Assembly: GCA_017630975.1 (NCBI GenBank)
Contig: JAGBUF010000228.1
Location: 1-7,453, forward strand
Direction of reading: 5' to 3'
Length of the DNA: 7,453 nt
Origin: Paraprevotella sp.
GTDB taxonomy: Bacteria > Bacteroidota > Bacteroidia > Bacteroidales > Bacteroidaceae
Made by a program: the position numbers and the translations under genes. The number at the start of each line of letters is the position of its first letter. Position 1 is the stretch's first letter. Of the stretch, positions 1 through 6,784 are shown one piece after another. The notes under the pieces were generated by a model, which saw nothing but the letters and a program-made list of their open reading frames with translations, was not told the origin of the DNA and did no database searches.

Positions 1-61
1 AATTGAATACGGAATTTCATTTACAATATAAGAGTAAAAACACATTTAAATCATATATCGT

Positions 62-1084
62 ATGGGTAAAATTGTAACAATGGGAGAGATTATGCTTCGA
101 TTATCCACACCGGGACAATCACGCTTTGTACAAACTGATACATTTGATATCAATTATGGTGGAGGTGAAGCGAACGTAGCAGTAAGCTGTGCCAACTATG
201 GACATGATGCATACTATGTCTCAAAACTTCCAAAGCATGAAATCGGTCAAGCCGCGCTCAACTCATTACGCCGTTATGGTGTGCATACAGACTACATCGC
301 ACGCGGAGGAAACAGGGTAGGTATCTACTATTTGGAAACAGGTGCTTCAATGCGCTCGTCTAAGGTCATCTACGACCGTGCCGGTTCGTCCATCGCTGAA
401 GCAAAACCTGAAGACTTTGATTTTGATGCCATCATGGAGGGAGCCGACTGGTTCCATTGGAGCGGTATTACTCCAGCAATATCTGATGCAAGCGCAGAAT
501 GTTTGCGCCTGGCATGTATCGCAGCCAAAAAACATGGTGTTACAGTGTCTTGCGACCTGAACTTCCGCAAAAAATTATGGACCTCTGAGAAAGCACAAAG
601 TATCATGCGCCCGTTGATGCAATATGTGGATGTGTGCATCGGTAACGAAGAGGATGCAGAATTGTGTTTAGGCTTCAAACCGGATGCAGACGTAGAAGGT
701 GGAAGCACTGATGCAGAAGGTTACAAGGGTATTTTCAAAGGGATGATGGAGACATTTGGATTCAAGTATGTCATTTCAACATTGCGCGAGTCTATATCAG
801 CCACTCATAACGGTTGGAAAGCCATGATATACAATGGAGAAGAGTTTTATGTATCTAAACGATATGACATTGATCCAATCATCGACCGAGTAGGTGGTGG
901 CGACTCTTTCTCCGGTGGTGTAATACATGGCTTAATGACTATGGCTACTCAAGGTGAGGCTTTGGAATTTGCCGTAGCAGCTTCGGCTTTGAAGCACACC
1001 ATCCCCGGTGACGTTAATTTAGTTTCAGCAGAAGAGGTGGCAGCATTGGCCGGCGGTTCTGCCAACGGACGTGTTCAACGATAA
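62..1084 (+). CDS. kdgK: 2-keto-3-deoxygluconate kinase (PfkB/ribokinase family)
   Basis: This is a cytoplasmic sugar kinase of 340 residues that probably phosphorylates 2-keto-3-deoxy-D-gluconate to KDPG with ATP, feeding the lower Entner-Doudoroff branch used for hexuronates. Visible PfkB features are the N-terminal glycine-rich substrate motif GGGEANVA (residues 33-40), the DLNFRKKLW segment (165-173), and the C-terminal signature [12 protein letters not shown] (275-286), where D281 is the expected catalytic base and the glycines form the anion hole. Length is normal for KDG kinases. The start at 62 puts the first beta strand ([12 protein letters not shown]) at the N-terminus as usual; no Shine-Dalgarno sequence is present. 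The kinase fold is clear from the motifs. The substrate is inferred mainly from the KDPG aldolase gene 17 nt downstream, which makes the pair a coherent two-step pathway. A different sugar-acid kinase specificity is possible but less likely. Confidence 0.9.
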   Translation: MGKIVTMGEIMLRLSTPGQSRFVQTDTFDINYGGGEANVAVSCANYGHDAYYVSKLPKHEIGQAALNSLRRYGVHTDYIARGGNRVGIYYLETGASMRSSKVIYDRAGSSIAEAKPEDFDFDAIMEGADWFHWSGITPAISDASAECLRLACIAAKKHGVTVSCDLNFRKKLWTSEKAQSIMRPLMQYVDVCIGNEEDAELCLGFKPDADVEGGSTDAEGYKGIFKGMMETFGFKYVISTLRESISATHNGWKAMIYNGEEFYVSKRYDIDPIIDRVGGGDSFSGGVIHGLMTMATQGEALEFAVAASALKHTIPGDVNLVSAEEVAALAGGSANGRVQR

Positions 1085-1101
1085 CAATAGATAAAATTAT
1101 T

Positions 1102-1773
1102 ATGGCAAGATTCGACAAGATTGCAGTGATGCAGAAGATTGCAGAAACAGGTATGGTTCCTGTCTTCTACCATAAAGATGCCGAAGTAGCAAAAAAAGTC
1201 ATCAAGGCTTGTTATGAGGGCGGTGTACGTGCATTTGAGTTTACCAACCGTGGTGACTTCGCACAAGAGGTTTTCGCAGAATGTGTGAAATTTGCAGCTA
1301 AAGAGTGTCCTGAGCTGGCATTGGGTATCGGTTCTATTGTAGATGCTCCTACAGCTGCCATGTATATACAACTTGGGGCTTGTTTTATTGTTGGTCCGCT
1401 GTTCAATCCAGAAATTGCACCGGTATGCAACCGCCGTCTTATCCCATATTGTCCCGGATGCGGAACCGTTTCCGAAGTGGGCAAGGCACAAGAAATGGGA
1501 TGTGACCTTTGTAAGGTATTCCCTGGCGATGTATATGGTCCGAACTTTGTGAAAGGTATGATGGCACCATGCCCATGGTCCAAAGTAATGGTAACGGGTG
1601 GAGTTGCCCCTACAAAAGAGAACCTTACTGCATGGTTCAAGGCGGGAGTATATTGTGTAGGTATGGGATCTAAACTATTCCCCAGCGAAGAAGTCAAGGC
1701 TGAGAATTGGCAATATGTCACAGATAAATGCAGAGAAGCATTGGGATATATCGCCGAAGCCAGAGCAAAATAA
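1102..1773 (+). CDS. kdgA: KDPG/KHG aldolase (class I, Schiff-base)
   Basis: The 223-residue product is a 2-keto-3-deoxy-6-phosphogluconate aldolase (also called Eda), which splits KDPG into pyruvate and glyceraldehyde-3-phosphate in the cytoplasm. It matches the family throughout: E46 in AFEFTNR corresponds to the catalytic glutamate of E. coli Eda (E45), R50 to R49, and K138 in [11 protein letters not shown] is the Schiff-base lysine. [11 protein letters not shown] (165-175) is the phosphate-binding segment. The gene begins 17 nt after kdgK on the same strand and is probably co-transcribed with it. The product is cysteine-rich (12 Cys by eye), including C117-x2-C120 and C134-x2-C137 flanking the active-site strand. 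I cannot tell whether these are functional. Transcription should end at the hairpin that starts 19 nt after the stop codon. Confidence 0.93.
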   Translation: MARFDKIAVMQKIAETGMVPVFYHKDAEVAKKVIKACYEGGVRAFEFTNRGDFAQEVFAECVKFAAKECPELALGIGSIVDAPTAAMYIQLGACFIVGPLFNPEIAPVCNRRLIPYCPGCGTVSEVGKAQEMGCDLCKVFPGDVYGPNFVKGMMAPCPWSKVMVTGGVAPTKENLTAWFKAGVYCVGMGSKLFPSEEVKAENWQYVTDKCREALGYIAEARAK

Positions 1774-1792
1774 GAATCAAGATAAGAGATTC

Positions 1793-1824
1793 AAAAAAAG
1801 GATGCCGTCGGGCATCCTTTTTTT
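1793..1824. terminator. bidirectional intrinsic terminator between kdgA and tRNA-Cys
   Basis: A perfect 7-bp stem, GGATGCC (1800-1806) with GGCATCC (1811-1817), closes a GTCG loop. Seven A's precede it (1793-1799) and seven T's follow it (1818-1824). Read on either strand this is a hairpin followed by a run of seven U's, so it can end both the kdgKA transcript from the left and the tRNA-Cys transcript from the right. On the minus strand the A-tract begins right after the tRNA 3' end; its first A is the last base of the encoded CCA. Confidence 0.88.
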
Positions 1825-1897
1825 GGAGGTTCCCAGCAGATTCGAACTGCTGTGGACGGTTTTGCAGACCGCTACCTAGCCACTCGGTCAGGGAACC
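1824..1897 (-). tRNA. tRNA-Cys (GCA), downstream copy, CCA encoded
   Basis: The minus strand folds as a standard cloverleaf. The acceptor stem is GGTTCCC/GGGAACC (1897-1891 with 1834-1828). The anticodon stem GCGGT/ACCGT holds the loop CTGCAAA with anticodon GCA at 1865-1863, which reads UGC and UGU cysteine codons. The T arm is AGCAG/CTGCT around TTCGAAT. The discriminator base is U (position 1827), the identity element for cysteinyl-tRNA synthetase. The mature length without CCA is 71 nt, as is usual for tRNA-Cys. CCA is encoded directly after the discriminator (1826-1824) and runs straight into the terminator A-tract. It is the second tRNA in its transcript. Confidence 0.98.
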
Positions 1898-1985
1898 AAC
1901 ATTGCTTTTGGAGAGGTTCCCAGCAGATTCGAACTGCTGTGGACGGTTTTGCAGACCGCTACCTAGCCACTCGGTCAGGGAACCA
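1826..1985. repeat. tandem direct repeat of the tRNA-Cys unit (2 x 73 bp, period 87)
   Basis: Positions 1826-1898 and 1913-1985 are identical over 73 bases, offset by 87. The identity covers the tRNA gene and stops one or two bases outside it on each side. The flanks are partly similar: TCCAAAA after one copy against TCTCCAAAA after the other, read on the minus strand. This fits a tandem duplication whose spacers have drifted while the mature tRNA was held constant by selection or gene conversion. Confidence 0.95.
1914..1984 (-). tRNA. tRNA-Cys (GCA), upstream copy
   Basis: This 71-nt gene is identical in its mature sequence to the copy downstream, with anticodon GCA at 1952-1950 and U discriminator at 1914. 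It lies nearest the promoter and is transcribed first; 16 nt separate it from the second copy. Unlike that copy, the bases after the discriminator read CTCCA rather than CCA, so the 3' CCA is not encoded in place and would have to be added by the CCA-adding enzyme after trimming. Identity elements are intact, so there is no sign that it is a pseudogene. Confidence 0.98.
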
Positions 1986-2001
1986 TTTCCTTTTGCGATT
2001 G

Positions 2002-2031
2002 CAAAGGTAAGATATATTTTTCAAAAAACAA
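2002..2031 (-). promoter_or_regulatory. Bacteroides-type promoter for the tRNA-Cys pair
   Basis: On the minus strand TACCTTTG (2009-2002) matches the Bacteroides -7 consensus TAnnTTTG exactly. A TTG (2031-2029) lies 19 nt upstream, in the expected -33 position. The 5' end of the first tRNA is at 1984, 17 nt beyond the -7 box, so a start site around 1995 would leave a leader of about ten bases for RNase P to remove. The motifs are seen directly; promoter activity is inferred. Confidence 0.7.
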
Positions 2032-2113
2032 CACAAAACTAAGAATAAATATACTAATTCGACTTTTTATTAGTTATTAATGTATGAGAAACCTCAATTA
2101 AAGACGTATAAAG

Positions 2114-3454
2114 ATGACAAACATTAAAACCGTATTGGGAAAAGTATTGCATACCATCCATTCGCACAACCTGATTGAAACAAACAATAAGGTTCTGGTG
2201 GCACTCAGTGGTGGGGCTGATTCGGTATTCCTCTTACACATCCTGAAGGAAGCCGATATAGGATGTGATGCTGCACATTGCAACTTTCATCTCAGAGGAG
2301 ATGAATCTGATCGCGACGAACAGTTTGTCATTTCCTTGTGCAAGAAAATGAACGTCAAACTTCATCGCACAGATTTCGATACAACAGATTATGCAAAAAA
2401 ACAGGGCATCAGTATCGAGATGGCGGCACGTGACTTACGTTATGCCTATTTTGAGAAGTTGCGCAATGAATGGGGATATGACAAGATTGCAGTGGCACAC
2501 CATCGGGACGATAATGTGGAGACATTATTGTTGAATCTGACACGTGGTACAGGATTGAAGGGATTGACGGGCATGCAGTATTGCAATGGGCACATCATCC
2601 GCCCATTGCTTGACATCAGTCGTGAGGAAATTGAACATTGCTGCAATGAAAGGGAATGGCAGTATGTGACAGATAGTACCAATCTGGAGACTGACGCTAC
2701 ACGCAATAAAATACGTTTGGAAATCATTCCAATGCTCAAGAAAATCAATCCATCTGTTATGGATACCATGCAGGAAACCATCGGTCGGATGAACGAATGT
2801 TATCAACTATATACAGAGGCTGTAGGAAAACTCAAAAATGAAATACAAGAAGGATTAAAGATCAATATACACGAACTGCAACGTATCACATCACCACGTA
2901 CCATTCTATATGAATTATTGTCTGAATATGGTTTTAACAACGCCCAGACCAACGATATCTACGAACACTTAAACGGAGAATCGGGAAAACTATACGAAAG
3001 TAACGAATGGCGACTGTTGAGGGATAGGGAAGTGCTCATCCTCAAAAACAAGAACGAAAAAGCTGAGTGTTTATGCAATATTCTCCCATTAGAGGGATAT
3101 GTCAAGATTACAGCAAACAAGGACTTCATCATTGAAAGACATTCAATTGACAAGGATTTTAACATCCCACGAAGCATGGATACTGTATGTTTGGATATGG
3201 ACAGGATAGAATATCCCATCAGCGTGCGACTGATACAGGAGGGAGATAAATTCGTTCCTTTAGGTATGAAAAACGAGAAACTTATCAGCGATTATCTAAC
3301 TGATAAGAAAAAAAGTGTATATGATAAAGAAAGTCAACTGGTGGTATGCAGTGGCAACAAAATAGCCTGGTTGGTGAATGAACGTCCGGACGACAGATTC
3401 AGAATAACAGATAAAACACGTAGAATTCTTAAGATCAGAGTCATCAACCACTAA
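2114..3454 (+). CDS. tilS: tRNA(Ile)-lysidine synthetase
   Basis: TilS attaches lysine to C34 of the CAU anticodon of tRNA-Ile2 using ATP. This switches the tRNA from methionine to isoleucine identity and lets AUA codons be read. The 446-residue product is close to the E. coli length (432). The N-type ATP-pyrophosphatase domain carries the PP-loop SGGADS at 32-37, followed by AHCNFHLRGDESDRD (54-68) and AHHRDDNVETLLLNL (128-142), all typical of TilS. DSTNLETDATRNKIR (187-201) is the family segment linking to the middle domain. A TilS C-terminal domain spans about 368-441 (VRLIQEGDKFVPLGM, then a basic segment). The start at 2114 places the PP-loop at the normal distance; two upstream ATGs are out of frame or stop at once. 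I found no convincing promoter motif in the AT-rich 128-nt divergent region upstream. The gene is expected to be essential. Confidence 0.97.
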   Translation: MTNIKTVLGKVLHTIHSHNLIETNNKVLVALSGGADSVFLLHILKEADIGCDAAHCNFHLRGDESDRDEQFVISLCKKMNVKLHRTDFDTTDYAKKQGISIEMAARDLRYAYFEKLRNEWGYDKIAVAHHRDDNVETLLLNLTRGTGLKGLTGMQYCNGHIIRPLLDISREEIEHCCNEREWQYVTDSTNLETDATRNKIRLEIIPMLKKINPSVMDTMQETIGRMNECYQLYTEAVGKLKNEIQEGLKINIHELQRITSPRTILYELLSEYGFNNAQTNDIYEHLNGESGKLYESNEWRLLRDREVLILKNKNEKAECLCNILPLEGYVKITANKDFIIERHSIDKDFNIPRSMDTVCLDMDRIEYPISVRLIQEGDKFVPLGMKNEKLISDYLTDKKKSVYDKESQLVVCSGNKIAWLVNERPDDRFRITDKTRRILKIRVINH

Positions 3455-3463
3455 ACAACCATC

Positions 3464-4354
3464 ATGCTGTCCATACTGATACCTACATATAACTATCTTT
3501 GTGCCGGATTAGTCTGCGATCTACATCAACAGGCTGAGCGATTGGGTATTGACTACGAAATACTGGTAGCCGATGACGGTTCACAAGAATCATTCAAGGT
3601 AAAGAACCGCGTCATCAATAAACTTTCGCATTGCAAATACATTGAACTGGAGGAAAATATCGGCAGGTCAAGAATCCGTAACCTTCTCGGCAGAACGGCA
3701 CAATATGACTACCTCTTGTTCATGGATTGTGACGCAGAGGTCGTCAACAGGGACTTTATTGCCAAGTATATTGCCGCACAAAATAGGGGAAAAGTGGTAT
3801 ATGGCGGATTGCTACACCCGAATAAATTACCAGCACCTGAACTATCCCTGGCATACAAATACGAGAAATGCGCCGAAGCAAAAAACACCCATGAAATACG
3901 TGAAAAACATCCGTACAGAGTGTTTCGTACTTTCAATTTCATGATTGAAAAACTTACGTTCTTACAACATCAATTTGATGAGAGCATTACAAAATACGGC
4001 CATGAAGACACCTTGTTCGGCAAAGCATTACAAATAGACAGAATTCCGATTATCCACATCGACAACCCTTTGTTGAACAAAGGATTAGACACAAATGTTA
4101 AACTATTGGAGAAAACAGAGGAGTCACTCAAAACACTTTACGAACTGCGTGACAAGATGGGAGAGAGTTCTGCTGTATTGAGGGCTTACCAACGTATGAA
4201 CAAACTCGGTCTATGTGGTTTAATAGCACATTTATTTAGCATCACAAGGAATTCCATCTATCGACAGTTGACCGGAATGCATCCCAATCTGCTTCTCTTT
4301 GCTTTTTATAAATTTGGATATTATTGTCAACTCTGTCAAAAGAACGATAAGTAA
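3464..4354 (+). CDS. glycosyltransferase, family 2-like (GT-A fold)
   Basis: The 296-residue product is a probable inverting glycosyltransferase that uses a nucleotide-sugar donor. It opens with SILIPTYN (3-10), followed by VADDGS (35-40), NIGRSRIRN (65-73), the metal-binding DxD as DCD (88-90) in LLFMDCDAE, and YGHEDTLFG (178-186), whose ED pair is the likely catalytic-base region of GT2 enzymes. There is no signal peptide. The C-terminal part (about 248-292) is rich in Leu, Phe and Tyr and could sit against the inner membrane, but I see no clear transmembrane helix. It starts 9 nt after tilS and is probably co-transcribed with it, although tRNA modification and glycan synthesis have no obvious link. 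Donor, acceptor and glycan (capsule, LPS or glycoprotein) cannot be read from the sequence; no other polysaccharide gene is in view. Confidence 0.87.
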   Translation: MLSILIPTYNYLCAGLVCDLHQQAERLGIDYEILVADDGSQESFKVKNRVINKLSHCKYIELEENIGRSRIRNLLGRTAQYDYLLFMDCDAEVVNRDFIAKYIAAQNRGKVVYGGLLHPNKLPAPELSLAYKYEKCAEAKNTHEIREKHPYRVFRTFNFMIEKLTFLQHQFDESITKYGHEDTLFGKALQIDRIPIIHIDNPLLNKGLDTNVKLLEKTEESLKTLYELRDKMGESSAVLRAYQRMNKLGLCGLIAHLFSITRNSIYRQLTGMHPNLLLFAFYKFGYYCQLCQKNDK

Positions 4355-4385
4355 ATCAAATCTATTAATCACACACCTAAAACAT

Positions 4386-4416
4386 AAAGGGCTGCGCCTT
4401 GTCGACACAGCCCTTT
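4386..4416. terminator. hairpin terminator between the convergent glycosyltransferase and glyA genes
   Basis: A perfect 9-bp inverted repeat, AAAGGGCTG (4386-4394) with CAGCCCTTT (4408-4416), encloses a 13-nt loop. It lies in the 80-nt gap between two convergent stop codons (4354 and 4437). The stem ends in A-U pairs, and T-rich but interrupted tracts follow on both strands (TTTCATTTCG on the plus strand, TTTATGTTTT on the minus). It could therefore serve both transcripts, though it is weaker than the kdgA/tRNA hairpin. Confidence 0.75.
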
Positions 4417-4434
4417 CATTTCGTCATCTATTGT

Positions 4435-5715
4435 TTAGTAAGCAAACAAAGGATAGTCTGCCATTATCTCATTTACTCTCTTACGAACAGATGCAATTAC
4501 TGTTTCATCCTCAGGACTGTTCAATACGGTTTCTATCAACTCAGCGATGATAACCATCAAATCCTCCTTAGCACCACGCGTAGTGATGGCAGGTGTACCC
4601 AAGCGAATACCTGATGTCTGGAATGCGCTTCTTGAATCGAAAGGCACCATATTCTTATTTACAGTAATGTCAGCTGCCACCAATGCCTTTTCAGCAACCT
4701 TACCGGTAAGGTCGGGATATTTACTGCGTAAGTCTACCAACATAGAATGGTTATCTGTACCACCACTTACTATATCAAAGCCACGTTTGATAAGTTCTTC
4801 TGCCAAAACTTTAGCATTCTTTTGTACTTGTGTAGCCCATTCCTTGAATTCAGGTTGCAAAGCTTCATTGAAAGCTACAGCCTTCGCTGCAATAACGTGT
4901 TCCAACGGACCACCTTGTATACCGGGGAATACTGCACTGTTCAGAATCTGGCTCATCATCTTGATTTCACCCTTCGGTGTTTTCAAACCCCATGGATTCT
5001 CAAAATCCTTACCCATCAAGATGATACCACCACGTGGTCCTCTCAAAGTTTTATGTGTAGTTGATGTCACAATATGAGCGTACTTGACAGGATTTTCCAA
5101 CAGACCTGCTGCTATCAAACCTGCAGGGTGTGCCATGTCGACCATGAATATAGCACCTACCTTATCTGCTATGGCACGCATACGCGCATAGTCCCACTCG
5201 CGACTGTAAGCTGAACCACCACCAATAATCAATTTCGGTTGATGTTCAAGCGCTAAGCGTTCCATTTCGTCGTAGTCTACACGACCGGTTTCCTTATTGA
5301 GATTATAACCAATGGCATTGTACAAGATACCGGATGTATTAACAGGGGAACCGTGTGACAAGTGACCGCCATGATCAAGATTCAAACCCATAAATGTATC
5401 ACCAGCCTTCAAACAAGCAAAGAAAACGGCTGCATTTGCTTGAGCACCGGAGTGAGGTTGTACGTTCGCATATTCGGCATCAAACACCTTGCACAATCTT
5501 TCAATCGCCAAACTTTCTACCTGGTCCACTACCTGACAACCACCATAATAACGCTTACCAGGATATCCTTCAGCATATTTATTGGTCAAACAAGAACCCA
5601 TTGCACGCATCACATCTTCACTAACGAAGTTTTCTGAAGCGATCAATTCAATACCATTCAGCTGACGCTGATGTTCTTTTTCAATTAACTCAAAAATCGT
5701 ATTATCCTTTTTCAT
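4435..5715 (-). CDS. glyA: serine hydroxymethyltransferase
   Basis: This PLP enzyme of 426 residues converts serine and tetrahydrofolate to glycine and 5,10-methylene-THF, the main source of one-carbon units for thymidylate, purines and methionine. Visible landmarks are [13 protein letters not shown] (47-59), the cofactor-contacting DMAH (193-196), the PLP-binding lysine K222 in [26 protein letters not shown] (260-271), and the substrate carboxylate-binding arginine R372 in [10 protein letters not shown]. Compared with the E. coli protein (417 residues), a loop at about 237-258 ([16 protein letters not shown]) is longer; I recall this as typical of Bacteroidetes GlyA. It is the last gene of the minus-strand run, 20 nt after the flavin-reductase-like gene. 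The 20-nt spacer is AT-rich with no Shine-Dalgarno sequence. Confidence 0.99.
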   Translation of the reverse strand: MKKDNTIFELIEKEHQRQLNGIELIASENFVSEDVMRAMGSCLTNKYAEGYPGKRYYGGCQVVDQVESLAIERLCKVFDAEYANVQPHSGAQANAAVFFACLKAGDTFMGLNLDHGGHLSHGSPVNTSGILYNAIGYNLNKETGRVDYDEMERLALEHQPKLIIGGGSAYSREWDYARMRAIADKVGAIFMVDMAHPAGLIAAGLLENPVKYAHIVTSTTHKTLRGPRGGIILMGKDFENPWGLKTPKGEIKMMSQILNSAVFPGIQGGPLEHVIAAKAVAFNEALQPEFKEWATQVQKNAKVLAEELIKRGFDIVSGGTDNHSMLVDLRSKYPDLTGKVAEKALVAADITVNKNMVPFDSRSAFQTSGIRLGTPAITTRGAKEDLMVIIAELIETVLNSPEDETVIASVRKRVNEIMADYPLFAY

Positions 5716-5735
5716 TTAATTATAAATTATTTAGT

Positions 5736-6305
5736 TTAATCTTTTTTCTTTTCTACACTCCAACCGAACTTACCTATCTTTTCTCCTAATCCATAGTAAC
5801 CGCCATGCAAGTAGACCAGAGGATTGCTCTTCTCCAAAGACCACTTTCCTGTCTCCGCATCTAGATAACGTTCATCTGCCTTTACGTTCAAAACTTCTGC
5901 AATGAACATATCATGCGAACCCAAAGATACAATTTCCTTCACCCTGCATTCAATATTCAACGGCGACTCCTCAATGATGGGGGCAGCCACCATTCGTGCC
6001 TTACCGGGTGTCAGTTTCATCTCTTCAAACTTATTATAGTCACGACCGGAACGCACACCGCACCAATCTGTTGCGTATGCCATATCTTCGGTAGTCAGAT
6101 TGATGACAAACTCCATATTCTTACGGATTAACTCATAAGAATGACGCTCAGGACGTACAGATATATAACACATGGCAGGATTGGAACAAATGGTTCCAGC
6201 CCAAGCTACGGTAATCAAATTGTAATCTTCGGGAGTACTACCACAACTGACCAACAATGCCGGTAGGGGATATATCATCGTACCGGGTTTCCAATCTTGC
6301 TTCAT
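5736..6305 (-). CDS. flavin reductase-like / flavoredoxin-type FMN-binding protein
   Basis: The 189-residue product belongs to the flavin-reductase-like split-barrel family that binds FMN, the group that includes flavoredoxins and short-chain flavin reductases. Supporting segments are the N-terminal PLPALLVSCGS (13-23), the NLITVAWAGTICSNPAMCYISV stretch (from 29 to 50) with its conserved Asn, Thr and Trp, RPERHSYELI (51-60), FVINLTTED (66-74) and CGVRSGRDYNKF (82-93). The C-terminus (LVYLHGGYYGLGEKIGKFGWS) matches the family's usual end. No signal peptide is present, so it is cytoplasmic. It sits 8 nt after pyrI and 20 nt before glyA, so it is almost certainly part of the operon. The physiological partner is unknown; the family ranges from electron-transfer proteins to flavin reductases for monooxygenases, and sequence alone does not separate these. 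Confidence 0.87.
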   Translation of the reverse strand: MKQDWKPGTMIYPLPALLVSCGSTPEDYNLITVAWAGTICSNPAMCYISVRPERHSYELIRKNMEFVINLTTEDMAYATDWCGVRSGRDYNKFEEMKLTPGKARMVAAPIIEESPLNIECRVKEIVSLGSHDMFIAEVLNVKADERYLDAETGKWSLEKSNPLVYLHGGYYGLGEKIGKFGWSVEKKKD

Positions 6306-6313
6306 AATCCGTC

Positions 6314-6784
6314 TTAAACCAATTTTACATTTTCCAATGCCACTTGTTTGTTACAATAATGACAACTCAATGCTTTAGACTCGGAATTGACTACATGAAA
6401 ATGCGTATGCATCGGTTCATTATTGGTGATACATTTGGGGTTGGGGCATTTTACTATACCTTTCAATTCTTCCGGCAGCACCACTTCCTTTTTCTCTACC
6501 ACCTCATATCCTTTGATGATACACAAAGTCACATTGGGACTGATGACTGCCAATTGATTCAATTCTTCATCAGAAAAGAATTTATCTGCAATCTTGATGA
6601 TACTTTTCTGTCCCATCTTCTTGCTCTTCAAGTTGAAACCAATGGTAACAGAAGCCTTCATTTCTTCCAAATGCAAAAGATTGATGACTTCAAAGAGTTT
6701 TGCTGAAGGTATATGATCGATTACCGTTCCATTTTCCAATGCGGCAACCAATAATTCTTGTCTTTTTGTCATATGGATATCCAT
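6314..6784 (-). CDS. pyrI: aspartate carbamoyltransferase regulatory chain
   Basis: PyrI is the non-catalytic subunit of class B aspartate transcarbamoylase. It binds ATP, CTP and UTP and conveys feedback control of pyrimidine synthesis to PyrB. The 156-residue product has the nucleotide-binding N-domain with [14 protein letters not shown] (18-31) and the C-terminal zinc domain with four cysteines at C113, C118, C141 and C144, the spacing expected from E. coli PyrI. The ATG at 6784 overlaps the pyrB stop by one base (TAATG), suggesting translational coupling and equimolar expression. A second ATG four codons in (6772) would give 152 residues, aligning better with the start of E. coli PyrI (153 residues), so the true start is uncertain between the two. 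Confidence 0.98.
   Translation of the reverse strand: MDIHMTKRQELLVAALENGTVIDHIPSAKLFEVINLLHLEEMKASVTIGFNLKSKKMGQKSIIKIADKFFSDEELNQLAVISPNVTLCIIKGYEVVEKKEVVLPEELKGIVKCPNPKCITNNEPMHTHFHVVNSESKALSCHYCNKQVALENVKLV

Noticed and set aside
1075..1721. Long minus-strand open frames opposite kdgA (138 and 169 residues)
   Set aside because: They are antisense to a confidently identified aldolase, resemble no family I know, and are explained by codon bias of the real gene.
1774..1792. Small inverted repeat GAATC/GATTC just after the kdgA stop
   Set aside because: A 5-bp AT-rich stem with a 9-nt loop is too weak to stand as a feature; the adjacent hairpin explains termination.
1826..1985. Two-copy repeat considered as the start of a CRISPR array or an integrative-element attachment site
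   Set aside because: The repeat units are complete tRNA genes with conserved arms. No integrase, partial tRNA fragment or spacer series is nearby.
1728..2042. 104-residue plus-strand open frame across the tRNA genes with an internal duplicated peptide
   Set aside because: It runs antisense through both tRNA-Cys genes, and the peptide repeat merely reflects the duplicated tRNA sequence. It begins inside kdgA.
4547..5077. 176-residue plus-strand open frame opposite glyA
   Set aside because: It lies wholly within highly conserved glyA, whose catalytic residues are intact. It has no recognisable domain.
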